Assembly: GCA_036245525.1 (NCBI GenBank)
Contig: BTPG01000004.1
Coordinates: 210,094,912-210,158,911, forward strand
From: Semisulcospira habei
Taxonomy: Eukaryota; Mollusca; Gastropoda; Semisulcospiridae
Direction of reading: 5' to 3'
DNA length: 64,000 nt
Positions 1 to 12,700 of the stretch are shown one piece after another. A program made the translations under genes and the position numbers. The notes under the pieces are model-generated. The model was not told the origin of the DNA. It saw only the letters and a list, made by a program, of their open reading frames with translations, and searched no databases. How positions within the stretch are numbered: position 1 is the first letter of the stretch; each line of letters begins with the position of its first letter.

Positions 1-88
1 CACCCTTGAACCCAAATGGTTCATCTATCTCCTAATCTGTGTTGTAGCTTTCATAGGACAATAAGCATTTTTTTTTTTAAATCAGCAG
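1..88. repeat. Right arm of a palindromic TTAA-type MITE, cut by the window edge
   Basis: Begins CACCCTTGAAC and continues through a block about clearing 'TAGGACAATAAGCA'. The same block forms the right arm of the complete MITE at 63585-63792. Only this arm is inside the window, so the element must continue upstream. Confidence 0.75.
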
Positions 89-611
89 ACGAGTGAATGC
101 GAATGTATGCAGTGACGTGTATGTATGTCGACGTAAGTTTTGTGCTACGTGCTTTGCGCATGTGTATTTGCGTCATTTAATTTTTATTTTTGTTTACGTC
201 ATTCTAAATTATCTCTGTACATGACGTTTTTTCTAACGTGTGTTCTTTTCTGTTCTGCGTTTGTTTCCATGTCACCTGAAGAAGGATCTTGATCGGAAAC
301 GTCATCCTTGCATCTAATTTAAAGAGTTTTCAACCTCTATTTTCTGTTTAAGTTTCATAAACAGTGTTTGCATAAGCCTGCTGTTTGTCCTGGCCCTGGG
401 GTAGGATTAGGTCAAATTGTGACCTGTAAGCCCTAGCCATGAAAATCAGCAAGAAATTGCAACGTTGATTCTCTGACACGTCAAATGTTAGTACTGCGGT
501 GAGTGACGTATAACATCGAGTCGTCACGATGGGCTGACACGGCGTCGAGTCCTGGGACTAATGGTGCCATGACGTAAAGCTTGAAGTGACGTCGTTTCGC
601 TGCTCGGCGGA

Positions 612-715
612 GGGAAATGGATCAGCATAATAAGCCTAAAAATATGAACAATTGAATGTTCCTAAAGTTAAACGCATGTGAGCTCCAAACAATACGCGCA
701 CACACACACACACAC
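612..715. repeat. Dispersed repeat, copy 1 (partner at 5957-6052)
   Basis: Both copies share the run of motifs AAAAATATGAACAA, GAATGTTCCTAAA, AAACGCATGTGA and CTCCAAACAATACG in the same order and orientation, preceded by GGAGGGAAA. This copy ends in a (CA)n tract at 701-714. Family unknown; length of the shared block is about 100 bp. Confidence 0.6.
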
Positions 716-1304
716 TAATCAGTTTATGAAAAATAATGCGGGTATTAAAGAGAAGATAGTTTTTTTCGTAAAACGACTAAAAGAAAAATTAAAGTTATGT
801 TAGCTGTTTTACAAATGACTCCGAAAAAGTGGTGCAGAAAATTGTCTGATTTTCACACCTAGGGCATACAGGTTACAACTGACCTAATCGTACCCGACAG
901 CCTAGACAAACTGTAGAGTGTAGGCTTATGTAAACGACCAAAAAGGTGACTGCCAAGCGTGTAATATGCAAAGAAGTACCGAACGGAGAAGAAACACGCT
1001 TAGAAAAGACGGGTACAACACAATTTATTAATATTTCGGGTAAATACCCTTTGTCAAAATAGACAAACAAACAAACAGAGAGATTAGCCGCTACTTATCT
1101 TCATTGGCAGAAGGAATGTGGCAACTGAAGGAGGTGACGTAAAATAAAAGAAAAGGAAGAACAAAAGTGCGCAAAAAGTAAAAATGATGTCAACGAAAAA
1201 TCGTAATAGAGAGACTCGGAAAGAACCTGAACACGAGAGACAAGAGTGTGCAAGTACGTGCAGGAGCGAGCGAAAGAAAAGGCGTGTAGATGAGGCCAGA
1301 GAAA

Positions 1305-1318
1305 GAGAGAGAGAGACT

Positions 1319-1407
<89 letters not shown>

Positions 1408-1466
1408 GGAGAGAGAGAAAGGAGAAAGAGAGAGAGAAAGAGAGAGAGAACGAACGGGGAGTACCC
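1305..1466. repeat. (GA)n microsatellite
   Basis: Nearly pure GA dinucleotide repeat with a few interruptions. It gives long low-complexity open frames on both strands (Arg/Glu on +, Leu/Ser on -) that are not genes. Confidence 0.95.
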
Positions 1467-1729
1467 TTGGGCACGAAGTAGGCTGAGTGTCTAATACACA
1501 AAGCCTGCTAAACACCAACCCGAAGGCAAACTTTATATCACCTTCAAGTTGAGAACTACCTCGGGGAAAAACGGGAGGACCCCGGGGAAAAAAAACCCAG
1601 CATTTAGCACGGTACACAACAAGTAATAAGTCATGAAAACAAAGCAAATAATCAAATTCAGTAAGAGAATATAGGTAAAAGTGGAGAGTAGGTAGTTGTG
1701 AAACCGTCTTCAAGGGTAACTCAAAAAAT

Positions 1730-1742
1730 AAGGGGGGGGGGG

Positions 1743-1789
<47 letters not shown>

Positions 1790-1965
1790 GGGGGCGGTGG
1801 GGGGGAAGGGGGGGGGGGAAAGAGGAAGGAGGAAGGGGAAGAAGGGAAAAGGAAACAGCGTAAAGAGAGAAAGAGGGCTAGAGAGAAGTGGTAAAGGGGG
1901 TAGGGGGGGGGGGGGGAGAAAGAGGGAGAGAGGTAGAAGGAAAGAGAGGGAAAAAAAAAAAGGGG
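1730..1965. repeat. Poly-G plus (GA)n purine-rich tract
   Basis: A run of G, then (GA)n from about 1745 to 1788, then a G/A-only stretch with several G runs of 7-13. It is strongly purine-strand asymmetric. No coding signal apart from low-complexity frames. Confidence 0.9.
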
Positions 1966-3024
1966 GTAAGCTGGGGGCGGAAGACAACCAGCCAGAGCCA
2001 CCAACCTCACCCAACAGGCACCCACTAGCCCACAGAAAAACACACAGGCACGCAACAAGACGACCACATACATCCCCAAGGGATGCATACGATCGCCTCG
2101 CCCCAAAACCGCGTATCAAACCGTGAGCCGGAGACCCGGCGCCCGACAGGGAAGGGCAAGGGATCCAACTAAACGTTCGGCCAGCGCTGAGAAAGTCCCT
2201 AAGGGAAATGTACATATCAACCAGCGCCAACCTCACCTAACTGGTTAGTGAGTAGTAAAACAGTGAGGTAAAGTAGCAGACACAAGCAAGGTAAAAAATG
2301 TTAATCTTTCATATTCATCCCGAGTGGCGCCACAGTGCCCAGTTTATTAATCAGAAATTTTTCACGATCTTTCCTGGCCCAGACATTACTGGCTTGCATA
2401 AGCCAGAGGCCTTTAACCCGAATGTCCGAGACGGAGTGGTCGGCCTGATTGAAATGTCGTCAATCCAAAGAAATGGCTGGATTTTTCATCGACAGACATT
2501 ACCCACATACTGTTGTTCAAGGATCTCTCCAAACGGTTCAAAAACTTAGTCGCGCGAGTACACTGCAGACTAAACCTACCGCTGATAGTGACAGGCCTAT
2601 CGTAACCATGATCTACCATCCCCACACCAATCCGGTGCGTAAAATCCTTCTTTCTAACTGGGGTCTTCTGTCGTCGGGGGTTCTTTCTCCGGGTACTCCG
2701 GTTCTTCCACCCCCCCCCCCCCCACTTTGGTACCGGTCTCAGGCCACTTTACAAATTTCAAATACAAGCGATCAAAAATCTCTGTAACTTCAGTAGCTGA
2801 CTGGCCCTTCGTTTGTCTTGTACTGTGTTTGTCTTAAATGGCGTAAATTCGTGTCTGTTTCGTGAGTGTGTGTGTTGGGTTTCAGGCGCGGCGCTTTGAG
2901 TCGATTTCCCAAAAAATTTAGAAAAAGCGCCCATATAATAACGGTATTATTATTATTATTATCCAGTCAAGAATCTGCTGCTATCTTTTCTGAACCTCCG
3001 TTGGTAGCTTTCAAGAGGGACTCA

Positions 3025-3112
3025 CGCCAAAAACGTCATGTGCATGGTCCGGAATGCGCTCCGACCAGCCCCATTTCAAAGACTAATGTATTTTCAATAC
3101 GGCAGACAAGAA
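3025..3112 (+). repeat. Dispersed repeat, inverted partner of 4014-4086
   Basis: Contains GCTCCGACCAGC followed by CATTTCAAAGACTAATGTATTTTCAATA. The reverse complement of 4014-4086 has the same order with GTGCTCCGACCAGCGCCC and GTATTTTCAT. The two copies face each other about 900 bp apart. Family not recognised. Confidence 0.55.
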
Positions 3113-3229
3113 GATGAGGATTTCATCCCAACTAGTCTACCGTATTGTTTAGAGCTCAGATGCATTTATCTTTTAGGAACGTTCAGAGTTGTTTATATTT
3201 TTAGGCTTATGCTGATCCATTTCCCTCCT

Positions 3230-3610
3230 ATCGAAACCCCCACCCGGGTCTGCCGTGGGGGACTTGGGTGGGGTTAACTACTTATTAGTTCCCAGGGCCG
3301 GTCACTGACCTGGTCAGCCCCACAGGGTGGATTTTCCCCTCTATTCTGGGGCATGTGTTTCTCTCTACCCTTAGTCCATTCACCTGTATTTTCCTTTTTT
3401 TAAACTCGCCCTACTGTCTGCTCTGCCTGTAACTCTTGATATTGTGTGTGTGTTGCTAACTGATCTTAGGTTTATTTAGCGTATTATACCGGCTGGCGAC
3501 TGACATATATTCAATATTCTGTTTTGTTTTTTCCCCCACTACAAGCAGTGCAGGCACGTCCTGAGAAAGTCTTGTTGCTGTCGGGACGTTAAGCAATGTG
3601 TAACCAATCT
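3230..3610 (+). repeat. Possible SINE-like repeat
   Basis: A non-coding block ending in a segment that reads CTGTCGGGACGTTAAGCAA. This resembles the (G)GACGTTAAAC-type 3' ends common in molluscan SINEs. I see no clear tRNA promoter boxes, so the call rests on the 3' end only. Confidence 0.3.
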
Positions 3611-4013
3611 CCTATCTAAGCCAACCCCTGATCAACACACACGGCACGTCGGCACACACTCACAAAGACGGACCGTCACACGGCGCTTCCCGCCATAGTA
3701 CGCTCTGAGTGTGGACTCGTGTAGCAGCATGGGGCAGCCGGCCGGCGCAACTGAAAATAAAATAAAAATGGGGGCAGGGAGGGGTCTCTGCGGGTCAGAA
3801 CTGATGTGAAATCTCCTCTCATAAAGCCGCTGGACACATATTATGACTCTGAGCAGAACAATTCAGTGAGGGAGCTGAAAGAAAAGAAATGAACTAAGAA
3901 AAAAAAAGCGTATACAAATTGTAAAATTGTTTTGTTAAATTTCCTTCTTCTTCTTTCCATTACTGCATGAAGAGTCGGGTTCTCGCGAGCGTTATTAGTG
4001 TCTATCATATTGA

Positions 4014-4086
4014 AATAAATGAAAATACAGTAGACTTTGAGATGGGCGCTGGTCGGAGCACGTTCCTTAGCATGTTGAAATGACAA
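4014..4086 (-). repeat. Dispersed repeat, inverted partner of 3025-3112
   Basis: Reverse complement of the 3025-3112 block, sharing CTCCGACCAGC and the flanking TTTCAAAGT/CTACTGTATTTTCA motif. Confidence 0.55.
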
Positions 4087-4377
4087 ACATAGGCGGCCGT
4101 GCACACATCTGACTCTGATAGTGAAGTCAGTAACACGATAAAAATTACGTCATGCCTAGCTACGCCAAACCGCGCTGTTGAACGTACATTTGGCAGGAAA
4201 TGTCGTGTGTATGTGTGTGTGTGTGTGTATGTATGTAGACACGAGTTTCTCCTGTGTCTGTGTACATACAAACTGAAAACTGATTAGGAAATGCTCCCTT
4301 CAAGATGTATTTCGGAGTACTTTTCAGCATTTTTAGATTGGATTACTCATTAAAAAGACTGAAAAACTGCTGTTTAT

Positions 4378-4450
4378 ACAAAGTCGGTTGACCCTCATTT
4401 GAGTCCGTAATTTGTGTTCTATCCATTTGAAATTTTGAATACAGCGGCTA
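4378..4450 (+). repeat. Dispersed repeat with AAGTCGGTTGACCC motif
   Basis: The motif AAGTCGGTTGACCCTCAT followed by GAGTCCGTAATTTGTGTTC occurs here, again at 4755-4805 on the same strand, and inverted at 13195-13250 inside a TIR element. Unknown family. Confidence 0.55.
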
Positions 4451-4754
4451 GTTTCGAGAAAGATATCGGATGAGTACGTTAACCAGCTTTGTATCTATTA
4501 AATGTGTTTGTAAAAAAATAATTCATCGCAGAAAAAAATGTCCACACGAAGATTTCTCGACTTCAGCGACAGTGACGTAAACTGAAGCGCAAGCCACATA
4601 TACATTGTTGCTGTTGTTACACATTGTTGCTGAGTGACTGACGCAAAGCACCAGACACGTCATTGTTATACATGAATTGACACAACTTGAAGACTGAACA
4701 GCTCTCTCTCTCTCTCTCTCCGACAGCTGAGGTTGATTTAGGAAGAACGCTTAT

Positions 4755-4805
4755 AGAAAGTCGGTTGACCCACATCCGAGCCCGTAATTTTCGTTCCACT
4801 TGTGA
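4755..4805 (+). repeat. Second copy of the AAGTCGGTTGACCC repeat
   Basis: Matches the 4378-4450 block (AAGTCGGTTGACCCACAT, GAGCCCGTAATTTTCGTTCC) with a few substitutions. A short (CT)n tract lies just upstream. Confidence 0.55.
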
Positions 4806-5956
4806 CCTTTGACCTTGACCTTGAAAGGGGTGGGGTTTGGGGCGTTCAGTTTACTACTAAATGCATGAAAAAATGCACTCATTCAGTTATTGAATTGCGG
4901 GCTGGGGTGGGGTGGGGGTGGGGAAGGTCAAAGGTCAAGATCAAAACTACAATGAAACAGTGTCCGCAGGTTCATTTCATCAGACAGCTGACCTCAGCGT
5001 GAAATCAGCCGCCAAAGCTCATTTGAGTGCGTTCTTATGGGAGCAGCTACAAAAAAAACCAACAACAACAAACTTGTATGTGCCTGTGCCTCAAATGCAA
5101 CATTTCTAAGAATCAGATATATTACTTGATGTACATGCCAATTTTGGATGCATTCTGACCATATCTAGTCTGTTTTTCTTGGCATCAGAGATATGCATGA
5201 CCCAAAACATAAACAGCACAGTGAACGCCACAACACACTACACATAATGGGTCATAACATACAGATGCAGCAACATTTAATGGTGTCACTTTGGGTTTTG
5301 ACTTAGCTAGTGTCTAAGGATTGCACTGATGGCAGATTGAATGGTGTTCAGGTGGGAAAGTTCTCCGACAGGTCACGTTATATATTCAAATGAGGTAGGT
5401 GAGGCAGTAAGAGGACCGGTGTTTCTAAAATAACTCTTCTGCCTTCTTTGGCATTTTGTACAGAGGCAGCATACTGGAATAAATTGCTTAAAATCTCTTG
5501 ATAGATGAGAAGAGACATGTTTGGTACTTTGATTCATACTAGGCTTAACCAGCGGACTCTTTTTGTCCTGAGTTGCCAAGCAGATGGTGATTTGAGATGT
5601 GTACCAGTTTTGGCTGCACTTGGATGTAGGGTTGGTACAGAATCATGTTGATAGCCAGGAAATGACTTGAGATGGGTGATGTGCTTATTTCAGCAGTTTT
5701 ATTTTGTGGCATGGCAAATGTGCAGCTAGTGGGCGCCGGTAGTGTTGTTTAGGGGATTGAAAAATTGGGGGATGACTGGGACAGACTAAGGCTGAGGCAT
5801 TTTAACAGATGGGACTGCAGGGGAGGCCCACTGTGTTCTTTGACCTGTCAGAATTGCTGTCGCTACACGAACCCACAGAGCGTACTGAATGGCGGAGAGC
5901 GCCGCGTATCCGTCTTTGTGTGCGCCGGCATGTGTGTTGATCAGAGATTGGCTTAG

Positions 5957-6052
5957 AGAGGAGGGAAAGGGATCTGAAGGATAAGCTTAAAAATATGAAC
6001 AACTCTGAATGTTCCTAAAAAGAAAAACGCATGTGATCTCCAAACAATACGG
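5957..6052. repeat. Dispersed repeat, copy 2 (partner at 612-715)
   Basis: Direct copy of the 612-715 block; AAAAATATGAACAACTC and AAACGCATGTGATCTCC are the clearest shared motifs. Confidence 0.6.
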
Positions 6053-6581
6053 TATACTTTGGGATGCAATCCTCATCTTGTTGACTGCGTTGACGTACAA
6101 CCGACAAAGACATTATTGCGATCATTGCAAACGCACTAATGTGTTCTTAGTCCTCATGTTGTTAATAAATGGTATTGCATTATAAACAAGTTTTGGTGCA
6201 ACATCAGATTGTCACCTCTGCACCGATCTTGGACAAACTGAAACTGGCGAACTTAATTACAAGTTTCTGATCACTGACCTATCGTGGCATACTTAAAGAA
6301 CGATCACTCGTCTGAGAAGCAGAGCTATTTGTTATCTTTGCCTCTTCCACAGCATTACGTAGCAGTATGAAAAGACGGATTTGACGGTGACATGATAATA
6401 CTGAGGAAGAGATCGGTCATTTACTTTCCTTTTAGATATTAAAAACCGCTTTCAAATAATCCATTTTTCTTATTTGCATGAGAAATAAACTTTGCAGTTG
6501 GCCTGCGACAAAAGATTAAATTCGAAACTAAGAATTTATCTAATTTGATGCTGGCACCGTATCATGTGATGCCAATCCAAA

Positions 6582-6717
6582 ATGTCGACTTCTTCATTTC
6601 TAAGTAGGCTGGATGATCTCCAGCAACGGTTAATGGCTGAAAATAGAGCTTTAGAAGATGACAGACGAAACAGAAACGCAGAGACTGGTTCTCCTAGCCC
6701 ACGAAGGCCCAGAATGT
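6582..6717 (+). CDS. MAP2K7: MAP2K7 exon 1 (start codon, N-terminal helix)
   Basis: Encodes about 45 residues beginning [20 protein letters not shown], a Leu/Glu-rich helix, then a basic stretch (DDRRNRN) and SPSPRRPRM. The vertebrate N terminus has the same layout of a short helix then RPRP-type docking residues. The donor is GTAAGA at 6718 and the exon ends in phase 1; the leftover T joins TG of exon 2. No competing upstream in-frame ATG was noticed. Confidence 0.82.
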
Positions 6718-9700
6718 GTAAGATATTCAATTTTTGTGTTACGATTGCCATTTTATTACGTCTGTTTTGGATGTTGTTCCGTCAAGTTATTTTGGTTGGT
6801 CTTCTGAATGTAACGACAAACAGTTTCATCATCAAACAGTGGATTCTTTGCCATGGGGAAATTCATCATACGTAGATAGTGGTAGCGAACGAAGCTCGAA
6901 AATTGATTAGGCAGACATTATTATCTTAAAAAAGCTGTGTTTCGTATTTTGTGTAGTAATGTAATTCGGATAGGAGATTAGGACTTTTGTTGTGGGAGGT
7001 ACGGGTCGACTCGTACTATTTTGACTAGAATTTGAGTGTGATCATCAAATATGGGATTTAGGATGGTGATTCTAGGGGACAGGGATGGAGTAGGGTTTGA
7101 GGGTAGGGATATCCAGAGCAATAATTATTTACAATACAGTACAATAATGCTTTATTAATGCTTAAGACGCATAAGTTCTATCCGTCATTACCTCACTACT
7201 GAAGCTACCACCAAACTGGTCGTCTCTTTAGTCTTGTCCCGCATTGATTACTGCAATGCCCTCTTAGCTGGCCTCCTTCAGTTTCTCATTCAGAAATTGC
7301 AGCGAGTTCAGAATTGTGCTGCACATCTCATCATCCGCGCCTCACAGCATCAGCCCATCACTCCTATTCTGAGACAACTTCATTGGCTGCCAGTCAAACG
7401 AGTCTCGTACAAAATCGCCTGTCTGTGCTACAAAGCTATTAACTACTCTACCCCTGCCTATCTCGCTGATCTTCTTCAACAATACACTCCCTCCCGCTCC
7501 CTCCGTTCAAGTAGTGACACGCGCCTTCTCAGAGTCCCGCTCTTCAAATACAAAACCAGAGGCGACCGTTGTTTTGCGCACGTTGGACCTGTTGTCTAGA
7601 ACTCTCTACCTATAGACATTAGACATTCTTCCTCATTCACTGCCTTTTAAATCTGCCCTAAAGACCCACCTGTTCAATACCCCAATGTAGCTCAGTTTTT
7701 TGTCATTATGTACCTCTGTGTGTGTGTGTGCGCGCGCGCGCGCGTGTGTGTATTGCAGAATCCGTTGTTTCTCTTATTTTTTGACCCCCTCCACTCCCAC
7801 TCTTTATTTTGTAACACACTTAGAGCTTATTTAAGGCTAAGCACTATATAAGTAGATATAGACGTACTGGTACCTTTGTAACAGTGAACTACTGAATGGG
7901 CTAGTAGTACTAATGAACAAACGAATGTTGACAGACATTATCTACTGATATTACTGTTGAAAAAGGTAACAGCCTGAGGGACAAAAGAGTTGGCATAACT
8001 TGATACTACATTTGGTTACTTAAAGTCTGCCACTTCATTCAATACGTCTGCTGTCAAATTCATATATCTAAGTGGATGTTTTTTGTCATCAAGAATGTCA
8101 GTTTGTTCATAATCCGTCTGTTGTACAGTGTGTCCAAAGTATCTTGTGCTCTACCAATCAATCACCCCGCCCGCTTTCCTGATTACTTCGTTAAGAAGCT
8201 CTTGATCTCTTTTACATAAATTTCTACCCCATCACGTCAGTCCAAAAGTTAGAACGCTAACACTACTGGAGCAGTAAAACATCTGTAAAAGCTGAGTGCT
8301 TACATTAAATGATCAGAGTTTTCTCAAACAATAAAGACGGGTATGCACTTTTTTCACAATAGCCTTTGTGTTTTGTTTCCAACTGAGCTCTTTGTCAAAA
8401 AGGACACCCAAATACTTGTAAGACTCTACATGCTCAACTTCTGTTACCTTGATAAAATAATAGAATAAAATGGATGAACTAACAGCTCTAATGCAGTTTG
8501 ACGGTGACTTTAGGCGGACTAATTTATTTTGTTTCACCGAAACATGGCCGGAGGACTCTGGGGAAGTGACATTGCCTGGTTTTACAACTGTACGGGCTGA
8601 CTGGGACAGGGTTAAGATTCAGAAGAATGTGGGTGGTGGTGTGTGTATGCTCGTCAGCGAAAAGTGGGCTACACAGCTGACTGTCCGTGAGTGGGTGTGT
8701 ACACGCAACCTTGAACTGCTAACCGTGTCGCTGCGACCACACTACTTGCCACGTGAATTCAGCCAGCTGACTATAATTACCGTTTATGTTCCGGGTCCCG
8801 ACTTCAAAGCTGCAGCTGAGACGATCGCTGACTGTTATTCCAGAGTGGTATCAAACTATCCTGACCAGCCAGTATTTATTCTTGGCGACTTCAATCAGTG
8901 CGATCTAGCACCACACCTCTCTCTACAACAGTACATTACATGTCCTACAAGACTTAATCGCATGATTGATCTCTGCTTTGGCAACATTGACGATGCGTTT
9001 AAGCCGTTGTGTAGGCCCCCACTGGGGCGCTCGGACCACAACGTCATACACTTGTTGCCAAAGTATAGACAAAAAATAAAGACGTCCAAGACTGTAACAA
9101 AAACCACTCGGCTGTGGACACCGGACAGCATAGAGGAGCTCCGTGGGTGCTTTGAGGCGACAGATTGGGATATGTTTACTCATAACTGTGATGACCCTAA
9201 TTGAGACAGTCACTTCTTATGTAAGATTTTGTGAGAACACTGTAATTAAAACCAAGACAGTGAAGATGTTTGCCAACAATAAGCCATGGGTCAGCAAGGA
9301 GCTAAAGGTGTATTTGAACCAGAAGAAACTTGCTTTCTTACAGGGTAACACTGATGAATTTCGGGAAAAGGAGAGGGATTTTAGAAGGGCTGCTAGGACT
9401 GCCAGACTGAACTATAAAACAGACCTGTTTACCATACACATTTGGTGTATTAAAGTACACAATTTTGCTTTGGGGTACACATGTACACGTGTATACACAA
9501 AAATACACATTTCGGTTCATTTCGGATACACATTTTTAGAATCGGACTTTTACACAAGAAGTCTATCGCAGAAGAAGAAAAGAGTCCAGGTATTCCTGAA
9601 ATTCACACGGATGAATGTCCGACGCTTGTTCGCTCCCAGAAAGGATCCAGTTTTTATGCTCATTGCACCCTTTGCGACTCAAGACTTTTCGGTCGGGCAT

Positions 9701-12700
9701 GCCGACAGCTACGAATGCAAAGGACACCTTCAAAAGTAAGGGACACAAAGAATTTGAGCGGTCTGAAGATGTTTTGTCGGAGAGGGAGGGGGAGAGAGAG
9801 AGAAACTGACAACTCACTGGCTTGTGAAGAAATACACATGTGAGGTCCAAAGTACACATTTAGTAAGTTGAAAGTACACTGACTGCACCCAGGGGGTAAA
9901 CAGGTCTGATAAAAGCAAGATCGAAACAAAATTTTCTTCTGGCAACGCTAGAGATGCATGGAATGGTCTGAACGGAATGATGGGTAGGCAGCAAAAGAAA
10001 CAAGCCAGGCTCTGCACTGGGAATCCAGTTGAGATGGCCAATGATCTAAATCGTTTTTACTCACGGTTTGATGGCAGAAACCTTAGTGATAACTGTGATG
10101 AATTGTATTCCATTGTGCCGGAACCTTTGTCAATTTCTGAAGAGGAGGTAGTACACATCTTTTCTAAGCTGAATGCACACAAAGCACCTGGACCAGATGG
10201 GTTAGGTGGAAAAGTATTGAAAACCTGTGCAGGTCAATTGGGGAAGATCTTCACTACTATCTTTCAGCTCCTGCTTGATCATCATACTGTCCCTACGGCT
10301 TGGAAATCATCAATCATTGTCCCGATTCCTAAAAAAACCAACGCTCATGAATTCAACGATTTCCGTCCAGTTGCATTGACTTCTATTCTGTCAAAATGTA
10401 TGGAAAAAATGGTGAGGAGGCATCTGTTAAATGATGTTGCCGAACTACTGGATCCATTCCAATTTGCTTACAAAAACCATAGGGGTGTGGAGGATGCATG
10501 CCTTACTCTGTACAATCTTGTATTTCAACATCTTGAGAAATCAAAAGCACATGTGAGAATTCTTTTTATTGACTTTTCTAATGCTTTTAATACTGTTGAA
10601 CCACTGATGCTTTTGCAGCGTATGATGGACTTTAATGTGAACACAACCATTATTCTGTGGGTGCGAGACTTTTTGAAGGACAGGCCACAACGTGTAAATG
10701 TACACGGCAGTCTGTCTGACCAAATCTTGCTAAATTCAGGCTGCCCTCAACTAAGGTTGTGTCCTCTCTCCGACATTGTTTTCTATATATACACAGACCA
10801 TAATTTTTTTTTTATGCGTTGTCACACTGCCACTTCTCATCTCTTAAAGTTCTCAGACGACATGGCCCTTATACGCCTACTCCAAAAAGAAGACAGTCTG
10901 GCTGAGTACTTTGCACAGATAGCAGTATTAGAGTCATGGTGCAAAGATAGTTTTCTGGAAATGAATGTACAGAAAACCAAGGAACTCGTCATTGATGACA
11001 GGAAAGTTGATGACATTTTTGTACCTGTCTCAATTAAATAATCAACCTGTAGAGGTGGTCACTGAATTTAAATACCTTGGCACAGTCGTGGATAGTGGGC
11101 TGTCCTTCACTGGAAACACCGATCTGATTGTGAAAAAAGCAAACCAGCGTCTGTACCTTCTTAGGAAACTGAGAAGTTTTGATGTCAGTTCCAGGGTTTT
11201 AGAGTCTGTTTATAGAAGCCTGATCGAAAGCATACTGATTTTTAACATCACTGCTTGGTATGGCAACCTCAGTATGAAAAACAGGGGCAGACTGTCATGT
11301 ATCGTCAGAACAGCTGAGAAGATCATTGGCCTAGGACAGTACCTAGTAGATGATCTGTACCATAGAGCTGTCCGAAGGATAGCTGCTAGCATTGTCAATG
11401 ATCCTCGTCACCCACTATCTGATCAGTTTCAAATGCTACCATCAGGCAGATGTTTCAACATGCCACTTGCCAAAAGGAATGTTTTTAAGAAGTCTTTTAT
11501 TCCAACTGCTGTCTCGATTTTGAACTCTCGTTTATAACGCCGCGATAAGTATGATCTACTTAACATTACCTCCCATCTTGTGACAGATTGCTTGTGATAG
11601 ATTGCTGCAATGATAATTTTTCATGATATGCTCTTGTAGCATTTGTTAATGTCTTATATTGTTGTTTCATGACGAGCCGAAAGACAAATTTCTGTCGTGC
11701 CCTGACTCGAACAGATAATAAAGTTTTATTGTATTGTATTGTATTGTATAACAGGATGAGGATGGTGTTTGTTTTTTCTTAAATCTATGACCATCTCTCT
11801 TGTTTTGCCAACATGTAATTCAAGATAGTTTCTATCGCACCACTCTACAAAGTCGTCAATCTCTTGTCAGTAGTGTCTGTCATCTTCATCTGTAATCTGT
11901 CCTGCAGTACCGTGTCGTTAGCATATTTGTCCATGACACAGTCGTCATGAATGGCTCTACAGTCTGCTGTGTACAAAGAAAACAAGAAGATGGGATGAAC
12001 CATAACCCACAAAGTCCCTTCTACATTGTATTTGAGAACTGTCTTCGCTGTCAAGGGTCTCTACCTTTTATCTTTGACTTGATTCTGATGTTGAAATATC
12101 TCCTTTTGAAAAAGCCTCGCAGATGTGCCAATGCATCATAGTGAACGCTATAAGGGGCGCGCAGTGCATACGCATCATTGGTTTGTCAAACGTCATTTGT
12201 CATGACAATTTTTTTTTAATGTAATTATATATTTAATGTGATATATGTTTCGCTTTCACTTCAAGACTTGCAAAAATGGTGACAAAACTAGAATTTTACT
12301 GTACAATTTCGGTCTTGCTATAATTTGTGTGAAATCAGGTTGACTTTAACTAGCTACATGCTATAGCCTATACTAAGTACACCTGCATGCTCTTCTGAAA
12401 GTGCGTCGATGTATATAGTGTGTGCTTGCGTGCATGCATGAGCTCCAAACATCCTCTAGAGGCCTAGATGTTCATGCACCCACTGGGCACATGAGGATCT
12501 ATGCCTCTTGGAGATGCACACGTGTGAGAGAGAGAGCGAGTGAGAGAAAATTACGTCATATTTAGAGTATGTCTGCGTGATGACGGAGTTGCTTCTTTTA
12601 CATCACCGGCACTGTCTGACTTTCTCCAGATGTCAAGTTTTTTTTAACTGTTTTAATTTTTTTTTTTTTAAAGAATTAATTTTTGTTCAATAAGTTGAAA

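Larger units (their letters stand above)
89..6581. other. 5' flank of the kinase gene; no coding region recognised
   Basis: Scanned on both strands. Open frames here are short or come from (GA)n tracts, and none resembles a known protein. What is visible is simple sequence, a few dispersed repeats annotated separately, and AT-rich unique sequence (roughly 5100-6540). The promoter and any 5' untranslated exon of the kinase gene may lie here, but I cannot place a transcription start. Confidence 0.6.
8459..11749 (+). mobile_element. Younger LINE (CR1/L2-like) with endonuclease and RT, ATTGT tail
   Basis: Sense-strand non-LTR retrotransposon inserted into the old LINE. It starts within the endonuclease domain and ends in AATAAAG followed by (ATTGT)n at 11725-11749. 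The old LINE sequence resumes at about 11750. It carries two or more frameshifts and a 489-bp DNA transposon at 9420-9908. Complete except for the extreme 5' end. Confidence 0.85.

Noticed and set aside
1084..2236. Long Leu/Ser or Arg/Glu open frames on both strands
   Set aside because: They come from (GA)n/(CT)n microsatellites and purine-rich sequence; no unique domain.
2866..3277. Small open frames with a hydrophobic stretch (ITVLLLLLSSQ), possibly a secreted peptide
   Set aside because: The Leu run is a TAT trinucleotide repeat and part of the region is a dispersed repeat.
7719..7750. (TG)(CG)n alternating tract as a regulatory Z-DNA element
   Set aside because: It is simple sequence within a dead LINE 3' UTR; nothing else supports regulation.
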